Shown piece after piece: positions 1 through 8,746 of a stretch of DNA of 64,000 bases (positions are counted from its first letter, which is position 1; each line of letters opens with the position of its first letter). The stretch is taken from contig CAZAEZ010000002.1 of the NCBI GenBank assembly GCA_964484205.1, forward strand, positions 230,093 to 294,092. Direction: 5' to 3'. The notes beneath the pieces were generated by a model. It saw only the letters and a program-made list of their open reading frames with translations. It did no database searches and was not told where the DNA came from. The translations under genes were made by a program, and so were the position numbers. This stretch comes from M3007 sp964484205. GTDB lineage: Bacteria; Bacteroidota; Bacteroidia; Chitinophagales; Saprospiraceae.

Positions 1-1069
1 TGCCGATGATAATGTCGATTTGGCCGGAGGCCGTTTTTTGAAAAATTTCTTTTTTCTCCTTGGCGGAGCGAAAGCGGTTGACGTAGTCGACCGTAACCGG
101 GAAATCGGCCAGGCGCTCGGTGAAGGTGCGCCAGTGCTGCAGGGCCAGGATGGTGGTGGGCACCAGCACGGCCACTTGCTTGCCGTCGGTCACCGCTTTG
201 AAGGCGGCGCGGATGGCCACTTCGGTTTTGCCGAAACCCACGTCGCCGCAAATGAGCCGGTCCATGGGATAGGATTTTTCCATGTCGGCCTTGACGTCCT
301 GCGTGGATTTTTCCTGGTCGGGCGTGTCCTCGTACATGAAGCTGGCCTCCAGTTCATTTTGCAGGTAGCCGTCGGGCGGGAAAGCATGGCCGGGCGCGGC
401 GCGGCGCTTGGCGTACAGTTTGATGAGGCCGGCCGCGATGTCCTTGATTTTCTTTTTGGTGCGGGCCTTGAGTTGTTTCCAGGCGTCGGAGCCGATCTTG
501 GAGAGTTGGGGCGACTCGCCTTCCTTGCCCACGTAGCGGGAAATCTTGTGCAGCGAATGGATGCTGACGTAGAGGATGTCGTTGTTTTTGTACACCAGCC
601 GCACGGCTTCCTGCTGCTGGCCGCCGATCTCGATTTTTTGCAAACCCGAGTAGCGGCCCACGCCGTGGTCGATGTGTGTGACAAAATCGCCGGGCTGGAG
701 TTCGCGAATGAGGCGCACGTTCAGCGCCTGTTCTTTGGTGAAACCCGTGCGGAGTTTGTAGGCGTGAAAGCGCTGAAATATCTGGTGATCGGTCAGGCAG
801 GCGATCTTCAGGTCTTCGTCGATGAAGCCGTTGGACAGGGCAGTTTCCACCGGGTGCCACTCGATCTGGGCTTTCAAATCCTTGAAAATGGATTGCAGGC
901 GCGTGAGTTGTTTGGGGTTGTCGGAGCAGATATAAATTTCGTAGCCGCTGGCCCGCAGTTCGTGCAGGGTGCGAATGAGCAGGTCGAAGTTTTTGTTGAA
1001 ACTTGGCTGCGGCTTGCCGTGGAAGGTTACGGTTACCGGGGAGCGTTGTGTGCGGGATGGTTGGGACAT
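1..1069 (-). CDS. mfd: Transcription-repair coupling factor Mfd, 5'-shortened, 3' end beyond window
   Basis: Mfd displaces stalled RNA polymerase and recruits UvrA to lesions. Reading from the ATG at 1069, the protein has a short D3-like segment (SFNKNFDLLIRTL, residues about 24-36). The RNA-polymerase-interacting domain follows (PGDFVTHIDHGVGRYSG, near 128), then the start of the translocase with Walker A GDVGFGKTE. The window edge cuts the rest. The N-terminal UvrB-homology module of normal Mfd (roughly 330-380 residues) is missing. The frame is open upstream only to 1147, and that short extension does not resemble Mfd. An Rpn-type nuclease gene ends at 1134, where the missing part should lie. 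The gene is therefore 5'-truncated, rearranged or misassembled. Identity is certain; intactness is doubtful. Confidence 0.9.
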   Translation of the reverse strand, partial: MSQPSRTQRSPVTVTFHGKPQPSFNKNFDLLIRTLHELRASGYEIYICSDNPKQLTRLQSIFKDLKAQIEWHPVETALSNGFIDEDLKIACLTDHQIFQRFHAYKLRTGFTKEQALNVRLIRELQPGDFVTHIDHGVGRYSGLQKIEIGGQQQEAVRLVYKNNDILYVSIHSLHKISRYVGKEGESPQLSKIGSDAWKQLKARTKKKIKDIAAGLIKLYAKRRAAPGHAFPPDGYLQNELEASFMYEDTPDQEKSTQDVKADMEKSYPMDRLICGDVGFGKTEVAIRAAFKAVTDGKQVAVLVPTTILALQHWRTFTERLADFPVTVDYVNRFRSAKEKKEIFQKTASGQIDIIIG

Positions 1070-1133
1070 GGTATTTTTTCTCGGGGCAACAATTCGGGAA
1101 AGTTGTTGCCCCGAACAGCAGGCCGAAAAGGCA

Positions 1134-2213
1134 TTATCGGTTTTTGATCATTTCCCGCCGCGTTTTTTGCACAAACTCCACGGTCGCATCTACGAACTCG
1201 GCCACTTCGGCGTCGGTCCAGTCGGGAAATTTTTGGAGCGTTTTGAGGGTGATGGCGTGAATTGTTTCCTTGCGGCCTTGTTCTAAACCTTGCTCCAAAC
1301 CTTGCTCCAAACCTTGTTCCAAACCTTCATTTCGACCTTCATTCCGACCTTCATTCCGACCTTCTTCCAAACCTTTCCGCTTGGCTTCTTCTTCCCACTC
1401 TTCTCTGATGAATCTTGGCACTTCATCTCCAAAAATCTCATGAATAAAATCGATCACCTGTTGTGGTGGTTTGGATGAATCCTTCTTCAGTTCTTTAAAT
1501 TCTACTGATGACATATCCGTAATCTTGAAGAGGTAAGTGGTTAATATCTGGATAAGAATACCTTCTCTTGAGTCTTTATAAAACGGCTCCTCAAAAGTAA
1601 GGATTTTTCGCTTGTTCTCGTTTATCCGACGCTTATCCCGGGCAAATTTCAAGGCTAAAAGCAAATTGATCAAATATTCACTTCCCTTTTTATCCTCAAT
1701 TACCTGCCGCGGCATCTGACTCAAATCTGTTAACAAATAATGGAAATTTGGGACAAAAACACGCCAGTCTTCCGGCAAGCCTGAAAAGTGACCCCAAAAA
1801 GGATTTTGCTCCCACCCTCGTTCGCCGTGGTAAACGACGATCGGGACGATTACCGAAAGTTGCCGCCCGTTTTTAATATCGTCTTCCCAGATTTGCAACA
1901 AATAATCCAGCAGTTGCAGATGAACAGGGAAGGTTGGGATATAGCTTTTGTGTTCAAATAAAAACAGCAGTCGGGCAAACGCGCCGTTTGTCAGCCGGGC
2001 TTCGTACAAGACATCACTGAAAGAAATACCGAAGCGTCCACTGACAAAAGCGGTATCAATTTTCCTGAAAACGGAAAAATCGATTTGCTTGTGGACGGCT
2101 GCGGGGGTATAGTGCAACAGGTAGTTTCGCGCAATTTTCGCATCGCTGAAAAAAGCCTTGAAAACAGCGTCATGCGCCTTTTCATTTTTGTGTAAAACGG
2201 GGCGTTTTTTCAT
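1134..2213 (-). CDS. Rpn family recombination-promoting nuclease / PD-(D/E)XK transposase-like protein
   Basis: A 359-residue protein of the Rpn/YhgA-like family, whose E. coli members are DNA endonucleases that raise recombination. It starts with the usual HDAVFKAFFSD segment near residue 14. The PD-(D/E)XK core is visible as D67 (SFSDVLY) and E87-H-K89 (FEHKS). The C-terminus is a charged low-complexity tail built of GRNE and GLEQ units, which is typical of the family. The gene lies directly upstream of, and slightly overlaps the open frame of, a truncated mfd. It is divergent from the AsmA gene across about 200 bp. These genes spread horizontally, so its position may explain the loss of the mfd 5' end (inference). 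Confidence 0.88.
   Translation of the reverse strand: MKKRPVLHKNEKAHDAVFKAFFSDAKIARNYLLHYTPAAVHKQIDFSVFRKIDTAFVSGRFGISFSDVLYEARLTNGAFARLLFLFEHKSYIPTFPVHLQLLDYLLQIWEDDIKNGRQLSVIVPIVVYHGERGWEQNPFWGHFSGLPEDWRVFVPNFHYLLTDLSQMPRQVIEDKKGSEYLINLLLALKFARDKRRINENKRKILTFEEPFYKDSREGILIQILTTYLFKITDMSSVEFKELKKDSSKPPQQVIDFIHEIFGDEVPRFIREEWEEEAKRKGLEEGRNEGRNEGRNEGLEQGLEQGLEQGLEQGRKETIHAITLKTLQKFPDWTDAEVAEFVDATVEFVQKTRREMIKNR
1276..1373. repeat. Degenerate 12-bp tandem repeats in the Rpn gene tail
   Basis: On the plus strand AACCTTGCTCC-like and ACCTTCATTCCG-like 12-bp units alternate about eight times. They encode the GLEQ and GRNE repeats at the C-terminus of the Rpn protein on the minus strand. The 12-bp period preserves the frame, so copy number can change without disrupting the gene. 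Confidence 0.85.
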
Positions 2214-2416
2214 GGGTCCGGGTTTCGTTCGTTTCGAACCCCGAAAGTAAGACGCCTTGTTTTTAAAACAAAATATTTTTTAATTCGCCATTTTGAAAAC
2301 TTAAAGTTTTTAAAATAACGCTTCAAAAAACTACTCCTTTTTCGCGCATCCACCACCTCCAAAAATTACATTTGCTTTACGGTTGGCGTTTCGCTTTCAA
2401 CGCCCAACCGCCGCAC

Positions 2417-5400
2417 ATGAAATCAATCCTCTGGAAAATCGCCAAATACACCGGCATCAGCCTTGGCGGCATCTTGCTGCTCCTGTTTTTGCTGCCCATC
2501 CTTTTCCCGGGTACCATCGCCGAACAAATAAAAACCTGGACCAACCAAAGCATCGAAGGCGAGCTCAATTTTTCCAAAGTCCGGCTCTCGTTTTTTCGCC
2601 ATTTCCCCGCGCTCACGCTCACCCTTCACGATTTTTCGCTGACCGGCGCTGCGCCCTTTGCCAACGACACGCTCATCGCAGGCGAAGCGCTCAGCTTCGG
2701 CATCGACCTGGCATCTGTTTTTGGCGACAGCATCGAGGTCAGGCAGTTTTTTGTCGACAAGGCCTTCATCAATATTCAGGTGGACAAACAGGGGAATGCC
2801 AACTACAACGTGTACAAAGGCGGCAATTCCGAAACCACTGCCGACAGCAGCACCGCCCGGCTCAACATCGAAAGGATTTTAATCAACAACAGCCGCCTGG
2901 TTTATAACGACCGCTCGGTGCCCATGCTCCTGAAGGCCGACGGCTTCCGCTACGAGGGGCGTGGCGATCTTGCCAACAGCCAGTTCGACCTGCAATCGCG
3001 CCTGCATGCCGAGCAGTTCGATTTTGTGTACGACAGCACGATTTACCTGAAACGCAGGCATGTGGAAGCCGACCTCCTCACGGGCATCAATACCGCTTCC
3101 CTGGAGTTCAGATTTTCCAAAAACAACTTGCTCATCGGCAAACTTCCCGTCGATTTTACGGGTAGCATGGCCATTCTGAAAGACGGCTACGACATCGACC
3201 TGAACGTCGTTTCCGGCACCACCGACTTCGGCAATATTTTCTCCGCCCTGCCGCCCGAGTACGACGACTGGTTTGCCGAAACGACGTTTCGGGGGGAGTC
3301 CCAAATAAAAGTAACCATGAAAGGCAGTTACCGGGCAGCCGACGGGCTGGCACCCGATCTCTCGGTGGAACTCAAGGTGAACGACGGCATGATCGACCAC
3401 AACAAAGCGCCCGCGCCACTGCAAAATTTCTGGACGCATGCCGCGCTGTCCATCCCCGGCCTGGACCCCGACAAAATTCAACTGTCGGTCTTCAACCTGC
3501 AATTCCAACTCAACGGTGCGCCCACAACGGCCTCCCTGATTTTTAAAAACCAGGACCAACCGTACCTGAAATTCGACCTGAAGAGCAACCTGGACCTGAC
3601 ACTGCTCGACCGCGCGCTGGGGCTTTCCGCACTCGATCTGCGCGGCCGGCTTCAGCTGAATGCCTGGGTCAACGGCTATTACCGCAGCGGCCAGAATCCG
3701 GATAATTTCCGGCCGGAAATCATCACGCTGTCCATCCCGAGGTTCAACCTGGAAGCCGGCATCACCGACGGTTATTTCAAAGATGCCGCCCTGCCTCTGG
3801 CGGTTGAGCAGGTGCAGGCGCAAATTCAACTTGGGTGCGTCACCGGCAAACTGGAGGATATCGCCGTTGCCATCTCCGGGTTAAATGCAGCCATCGGCTC
3901 GGGCCGGCTTGCCGGAAACCTGGCGGTGAAGGGCCTCGAAAAAAGAACGCTGCAAGCCGACCTCAACGCCAACCTGCGCCTCGAAGACCTTGCGCGCGCC
4001 ATTCCAATGGATGGCTACGTGCTCGGTGGCGAATTGCACGCTAACCTGAAAGCAAACGGGCCATTCGATCTTGAAAAAAAACAGTTCCCCGCCGCCGAAA
4101 ACACCCTGAAACTCAAAAACGGCCGCATTCAAACGCCGTATTACCCGCATCCCGTCGAGCAGTTGCAACTGGCGATACAGCTCGATTGTAAAACCGGCAA
4201 CTACCGCGATCTGGCCATCCAACTCAAGCCCGTTTCGTTTGTATTTGAAGAAAAACCGTTTGCGCTGAACGCTGTTTTCCAAAATCCGAAAAACCTCCGC
4301 TACGACATTACCGCCAAGGGCACGCTCGACCTGGGAAAAATCTACCAGGTGTTTGCCATAACCGGGTACGACATCACCGGCCTCTTGCAGGCCAACCTCG
4401 ACCTGCACGGCACGCAAGCCGATGCACTGGCCGGCCGCTATCAAAAACTGCGCAACAGCGGCACACTGCGGGTGGAAAACCTGGAATTGCGCAGCAACGA
4501 CTACCCTTTCCCGTTTTTTATTCCCGATGGCACATTGCGTTTCGAGCAAGACAAAGCCTGGCTGAAAAACACCCTGCTCCGCTACCGGCAAAACGCGTTT
4601 ACCCTGAACGGCTACGCCGAAAACTTTATCGGCCACAGCTTGCAAGGCAGCGTGCTGAAAGGCAAACTCAGCGTGCGCTGCCCCCGGCTCCTGGTCGACG
4701 ATTTTATGGTATTTGCTTCGCCCGCCGAAGCTTCACCCGCCGAAGCCTTGGCGAAGGCGGGCTCGGCCACCCCCAGCGCCCCGGGCGTCGTGCTGCTCCC
4801 GACCGACATGGATTTAAGCCTTGAAGCCGCCATCCAAAAAATAATTTACGGCCAAACAACCTTTGAAAATTTCAGCGGCCAACTGGCCCTGCAAAACGGA
4901 AAACTCGCCTTGCGGCAAACGCAGATCGGAATAGCCGGCGCCACCGTCCGCCTGGAAGCCGATTATGCGCCCGTGAACCTGCGCAAGGCCACGTTCGGAT
5001 TTTCACTCAAAGCCGACTCCTTCGATGTTAAACGGGCGTACCGGGAAGTGCCCATGTTTCGTGAAATGGCGAGCTCGGCGGAAAAAGCGGAGGGACTTGT
5101 CTCGGTGGATTACCAGTTGCAAGGCCGCCTGAACGATAAAATGGAACCCGTGTACCCCAGCATAAAAGGCCAGGGCGTGTTGAAACTGGAACGGGTAAAA
5201 GTGCGCGGCCTGAAACTTTTTGGCGCCGTCAGCCGGGCTACCGGCCGCGACAGTATCAACAACCCCGACCTGAAAGCCGTGGTCATGAAATCCACCATTG
5301 CCAACAACATCATCACCATCGAACGCACCAAAATGAAAGTGTTCGGCTTCCGGCCGCGCATCGAAGGCCAAACCTCGCTGGATGGCCGCCTGAACCTGCG

Positions 5401-5539
5401 CTTCCGGCTCGGCTTGCCGCCCTTTGGTATTTTGGGCATTCCCATGACCATCACCGGCACTTCCGACCACCCGGTGGTGACTATCCGCAAAGGCAAGGAG
5501 GAAGATGAATTGGAGGAGGTGGAGGATGAGGAGCAGTAG
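2417..5539 (+). CDS. AsmA family envelope protein
   Basis: A protein of about 1040 residues with one N-terminal membrane anchor (residues about 9-30, ISLGGILLLLFLLPILF). A long repetitive beta-rich periplasmic body follows, ending in an acidic tail (DELEEVEDEEQ). Architecture and the AsmA-type N- and C-terminal segments place it with the AsmA/TamB/YhdP superfamily, whose members bridge the periplasm and help move phospholipid to the outer membrane. I chose the ATG at 2417 over 2372 because the anchor follows at once and the extra residues look non-coding. A linker near residues 766-783 (PAEASPAEALAKAG) is encoded by a palindromic repeat. No partner gene is adjacent. Confidence 0.85.
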   Translation: MKSILWKIAKYTGISLGGILLLLFLLPILFPGTIAEQIKTWTNQSIEGELNFSKVRLSFFRHFPALTLTLHDFSLTGAAPFANDTLIAGEALSFGIDLASVFGDSIEVRQFFVDKAFINIQVDKQGNANYNVYKGGNSETTADSSTARLNIERILINNSRLVYNDRSVPMLLKADGFRYEGRGDLANSQFDLQSRLHAEQFDFVYDSTIYLKRRHVEADLLTGINTASLEFRFSKNNLLIGKLPVDFTGSMAILKDGYDIDLNVVSGTTDFGNIFSALPPEYDDWFAETTFRGESQIKVTMKGSYRAADGLAPDLSVELKVNDGMIDHNKAPAPLQNFWTHAALSIPGLDPDKIQLSVFNLQFQLNGAPTTASLIFKNQDQPYLKFDLKSNLDLTLLDRALGLSALDLRGRLQLNAWVNGYYRSGQNPDNFRPEIITLSIPRFNLEAGITDGYFKDAALPLAVEQVQAQIQLGCVTGKLEDIAVAISGLNAAIGSGRLAGNLAVKGLEKRTLQADLNANLRLEDLARAIPMDGYVLGGELHANLKANGPFDLEKKQFPAAENTLKLKNGRIQTPYYPHPVEQLQLAIQLDCKTGNYRDLAIQLKPVSFVFEEKPFALNAVFQNPKNLRYDITAKGTLDLGKIYQVFAITGYDITGLLQANLDLHGTQADALAGRYQKLRNSGTLRVENLELRSNDYPFPFFIPDGTLRFEQDKAWLKNTLLRYRQNAFTLNGYAENFIGHSLQGSVLKGKLSVRCPRLLVDDFMVFASPAEASPAEALAKAGSATPSAPGVVLLPTDMDLSLEAAIQKIIYGQTTFENFSGQLALQNGKLALRQTQIGIAGATVRLEADYAPVNLRKATFGFSLKADSFDVKRAYREVPMFREMASSAEKAEGLVSVDYQLQGRLNDKMEPVYPSIKGQGVLKLERVKVRGLKLFGAVSRATGRDSINNPDLKAVVMKSTIANNIITIERTKMKVFGFRPRIEGQTSLDGRLNLRFRLGLPPFGILGIPMTITGTSDHPVVTIRKGKEEDELEEVEDEEQ
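4715..4762. repeat. In-frame palindromic repeat inside the AsmA gene
   Basis: CCCGCCGAAGC occurs twice, followed by CTTGGCGAAGGCGGG, giving an imperfect inverted repeat. It is translated as an Ala/Ser/Pro/Glu linker. Similar CCCGCC...GGCGGG units occur in the caspase-like genes at 18093, 20779 and 23435. Confidence 0.65.
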
Positions 5540-5540
5540 G

Positions 5541-5615
5541 GTTCACAACGTCGGCAGGGTTCGCAACGTCGGCAGGGTTCACAACGTCGGCAGGGTTTCA
5601 AACCCTGCCGACGTT
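5541..5615. repeat. Three 18-bp direct repeats ending in a palindrome
   Basis: Right after the AsmA stop codon the unit CACAACGTCGGCAGGGTT occurs three times with an 18-bp period. The last copy forms a hairpin with arms AACGTCGGCAGGGTT (5583-5597) and AACCCTGCCGACGTT (5601-5615). It lies between convergent genes and could end transcription. Related palindromes lie at 13777 and 24374. Confidence 0.8.
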
Positions 5616-5622
5616 CAATTAT

Positions 5623-7233
5623 TCAAAACCGCTGCATCAACTTCGTATTCACCAGCAGGTAATCATTCCCCTGGCTATCGAACGTGTTTTCCACAAAAAC
5701 ATAAAAACCCAGTTTTTTAAAAATATTCCAGGAGAAACTGCCCCCGACGATATTCTGATTGGTCGAATACCCGTAAAACGGGAAGGTATAATCTACCCGG
5801 CGGTAGGAAAGTTCCAGATTGAGTTTCCCTTTGAAAACATCTTTCAGTAAGCGCAGGCCGAAGGTTGTGCCGTTTAAATACCCGCTTTGCAGGTAGTTTG
5901 CCGTGAGCGTTGCGCTGGCTTTGAGCAGGGGCACATGGTTGAAGTTCACGTAGGAATTCAGGTTTTTGGCATCGTTGGCCTTGCTTTTCTGGAAACGCCA
6001 GCTGCCGGTCAGGCCGCAGCTGAGCCATTTTGCGGGGCGCATGTTCATCCCCAGGCGCAAGCCTTGGCGGGTTTCCTGATCGATCAGCTGATCGAGGTAC
6101 GTTTTGTATGATTCGTAGTAAATGATGTTTTTCCGGTTGTCGTACGACAGCGAAAGATTCAAATTTCGGGAAAACCGATAGCGCAGGGATGCAAACAGGT
6201 TGGTCAGATTCGGTTGCATCTTGGCTTCGCTGTTGATGAATTGATACAGATCCATTTCCATGGAGCCGAACAGGTTCAGGTTTTTCAGCAACTCGTCCGA
6301 ATGCTGGAAATACACGAAGCGCCGGTCTACGGCCGATTTGTTCCGTTGCTCCACCACGCCCAGCGTGCTCTGGTGGTGCCGTTCGTGCGCTTTCGACCCG
6401 AATCCGACATAAGCCCCGGCCTGCAAAAGATCGGCATCAAAGCTATAGTCGAACAGGTTTGGGCGCGAGCCCGCCAGCACACCGGTGAAAAAATGCCCAA
6501 AGCCGGTTTCAAACTGCACACCGTCTACCGCGCCAAGGTTGGTGATTTTGGAGTTGATGCCCCGGCCGGCACTCAGACTGGTGGTTTCATTGAAATGCCA
6601 GGTGGCGGAAAGCGCGTAGACTTTGAGCGCGTTGTTCAGGTTGCTCTGCACGGCGGCCCATTCGCCGAGCGTATGCCGGAAGGTGACGTAGGCGTTGGTT
6701 GAAAATTTTGAATCGTTCAGGTGGTCGCCATTGAAGACGAAGGCGTAACGCATGCGGGTGGTCTGGCCCCGGTCGGAAATGTTGCTGTAGGAAGCGGCGG
6801 ATACCCGGGCCCGGACGCGCTGATCAGGCGTGACCAATGCCGGGGCGGGTTTCCGGTTTTCCGGCTCCGGTTTGACAGCGGGCGCCGGGGCAGGCGGTTT
6901 TTGGGGCTCCGGTTTGACTGGCGGGGCTTGCCCGGTGTCTGCGGCGGGTTTTGCAGAAATGGTATCCTTCAACTGCACCGACACGCCCGCAAGCGGCGTG
7001 CAAACACAGGAAATGGAAGACTTATTCGCAACAACCAGGGCCGGTGCCAGCACGCCGCCTTTTTTCAAAAACAGCGTATCGCCAACGGCGATTCCTTTGG
7101 TCGACGAAAACTTCACGTACACATGCTGCGCGGTAACATAAGATACCGCCCCCGTTTCATGCCGCTGCTGCGCCAGCAACCCAACCTGACTCGAAAAAAG
7201 CAAAACCCCGATTACCGCAAGTCCATAGCGCAT
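5623..7233 (-). CDS. Outer-membrane beta-barrel protein of the multiheme cytochrome locus
   Basis: A 536-residue protein with a signal peptide (residues 1-22). A small domain follows (about 25-110) that may be SH3-like (GIAVGDTLFLKKG), then a Pro/Lys/Glu-rich linker (about 118-145). From about 150 to the end it has alternating aromatic/polar strands and ends in Phe, as outer-membrane barrels do. I do not recognise a named family. It begins 1 base after the stop codon of a 19-heme cytochrome gene and shares its strand, so the two are almost surely cotranscribed. By context it could be the porin of a porin-cytochrome conduit or a cytochrome anchor. The barrel assignment is fairly sure; the role is inference. 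Confidence 0.72.
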   Translation of the reverse strand: MRYGLAVIGVLLFSSQVGLLAQQRHETGAVSYVTAQHVYVKFSSTKGIAVGDTLFLKKGGVLAPALVVANKSSISCVCTPLAGVSVQLKDTISAKPAADTGQAPPVKPEPQKPPAPAPAVKPEPENRKPAPALVTPDQRVRARVSAASYSNISDRGQTTRMRYAFVFNGDHLNDSKFSTNAYVTFRHTLGEWAAVQSNLNNALKVYALSATWHFNETTSLSAGRGINSKITNLGAVDGVQFETGFGHFFTGVLAGSRPNLFDYSFDADLLQAGAYVGFGSKAHERHHQSTLGVVEQRNKSAVDRRFVYFQHSDELLKNLNLFGSMEMDLYQFINSEAKMQPNLTNLFASLRYRFSRNLNLSLSYDNRKNIIYYESYKTYLDQLIDQETRQGLRLGMNMRPAKWLSCGLTGSWRFQKSKANDAKNLNSYVNFNHVPLLKASATLTANYLQSGYLNGTTFGLRLLKDVFKGKLNLELSYRRVDYTFPFYGYSTNQNIVGGSFSWNIFKKLGFYVFVENTFDSQGNDYLLVNTKLMQRF

Positions 7234-7234
7234 C

Positions 7235-8746
7235 TCAATTTCCGTTTGGATGGCAGGATAAACACGCCGGACTCGAAAACGTATAGCCGTTCACCCCATC
7301 GTGATCATTGTCGGTTTTGTTTTTGGTATGGCAGGTTGTGCAACTGAACACCGCATAATTCCCGGCAGAAGTGTGACAGTCGGAGCACTGGTCCCATTTG
7401 TTTTTATGCTTTCCACTGTAAATCGGGAAGTTCATATCGTCGTGATCGAAGGTAGCCGGCGTCCAGCCGGACTCGGTATGGCAATCGGCACAAGTCGTCG
7501 GGAATCCCGCCGAGGCGTGCTGCGGACTGTTGGTTTGGTTGTAATCGGCCTGGTGGCAACTGACGCAGGCAGTCGGCGTGCCGGCATAAGTGGAAACATG
7601 GCATTGCTTGCAGTCGACCGTCACATGGGCGCCTTTGAGTGGAAACTGAGTTTTGCTGTGGTCAAAACTGCCGTTTTCGTCGCCGGTCGGGTGGCAGGCC
7701 AGGCAGGCCGGGCTGCTGTACGAATAGCCGCCAATGCCGTTGTGGTGGTTGTCGGTTTCCGGATTGGTGTGGCAAACCGTGCAGGAAAAAACGGCGTAGT
7801 TCGACGGGTCGGTATGGCAATCCGCGCAGTTGTTCCATTCGCCTTTGTGTTCGCCGCTGTAGATGGGAAAATGCAGGGCGTCGTGTTGCGCAAATTTCGC
7901 CGGCATCCAGTCTGGGTCGGTCGTATGGCACTCGATGCAATTTTGGGAAAAATTGGAAACCACGTGATTGGGGTTCAGCGCCGTTGCGAAGTCCGTTTGG
8001 TGGCAGGCAATGCAATCCGACGGGGTGTTCGAATACGTGCCGTTGGTATGGCAACGGGCGCAATCGGCAATATCGTGCCCCTTGGTCAGCGGGAAAAAAT
8101 CGTGGCGCACCTTGCTGGTCGTCCAGTCGAACCGGGACACATCGTGGCAGTCCGAGCACTGGGTCGAAAATCCGGCGGCCTGGTGGTTGGGGCTCGCTGT
8201 GGCCGCATAGTCGGCCTGGTGGCAGTTGATGCAATCGTTCCCAAGGCGGTCGAAACGCAGGCCGGTTTCCGACTTATGGCAATCGGCGCAGGCGGCAAAC
8301 GTATGCGCGCCCAACAGGGGAAAGCCGTTGTCCTGGTGCAGTTCCGGGATCACATCCACCAGCCAGTTATTCGTGCTGTGGCAGCGGGCGCAATCCGCCC
8401 CGACGGTTCGCTGGTGCACATCCAGATGGCAGGCAAAACAATCGGATTTTGCTTCCGAAAAAACCATGCTCTGGTGACAGCCGCGGCAATCCACGCGGAC
8501 GTGCTGGCCAGTCAGCGGGAAGTTGGTTTTCGTATGGCTGAACCGGGTGGTGTCCCAGCCGATCTGCCAGCCAGTCGTTTTTGAAAAAACAGGCCCCTGC
8601 CGGTCCCAGGCATCGTACGGGATTTCCCAGCCGGTGGTCAGGTGGCAGTCGGCACAATTGACCCGGAAATTGGCGCCGTGCGGCGATTGCGCCGGCAGCG
8701 CCGCAGCCAGGCCCAGCCAGAGCATCAGAGATGACAATCTATGCAT
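7235..8746 (-). CDS. Secreted multiheme cytochrome c, 19 CxxCH motifs
   Basis: A protein of about 503 residues starting with a signal peptide (MHRLSSLMLWLGLAAALPAQ). I count 19 CxxCH heme-binding motifs. Many are preceded by an F-x-L-x-G-x-H pattern (for example FPLTGQHVRVDCRGCH), where the extra His could be the distal heme ligand, as in cytochrome c3/c7-like proteins. The C-terminal part is an internal duplication: FPIYSGEHKGEW and FPIYSGKHKNKW each begin a block ending in SPACL(A/S)CHP. I chose the ATG at 8746, which overlaps the upstream cytochrome gene by 22 bp; the longer frame to 8809 lacks a signal. The overlap above and the 1-base gap below show an operon. Likely a periplasmic or surface electron carrier. 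Confidence 0.9.
   Translation of the reverse strand: MHRLSSLMLWLGLAAALPAQSPHGANFRVNCADCHLTTGWEIPYDAWDRQGPVFSKTTGWQIGWDTTRFSHTKTNFPLTGQHVRVDCRGCHQSMVFSEAKSDCFACHLDVHQRTVGADCARCHSTNNWLVDVIPELHQDNGFPLLGAHTFAACADCHKSETGLRFDRLGNDCINCHQADYAATASPNHQAAGFSTQCSDCHDVSRFDWTTSKVRHDFFPLTKGHDIADCARCHTNGTYSNTPSDCIACHQTDFATALNPNHVVSNFSQNCIECHTTDPDWMPAKFAQHDALHFPIYSGEHKGEWNNCADCHTDPSNYAVFSCTVCHTNPETDNHHNGIGGYSYSSPACLACHPTGDENGSFDHSKTQFPLKGAHVTVDCKQCHVSTYAGTPTACVSCHQADYNQTNSPQHASAGFPTTCADCHTESGWTPATFDHDDMNFPIYSGKHKNKWDQCSDCHTSAGNYAVFSCTTCHTKNKTDNDHDGVNGYTFSSPACLSCHPNGN

Noticed and set aside
20..1147. Long plus-strand open frame (375 codons) opposite mfd
   Set aside because: It is antisense to recognisable Mfd motifs and has no family features; GC-rich sequence keeps the frame open.
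7301..8584. Plus-strand frame of 427 codons opposite the 19-heme cytochrome
   Set aside because: Shadow of the CxxCH-coding strand; composition is Val/Ala/Gly/Arg-rich with no domain.
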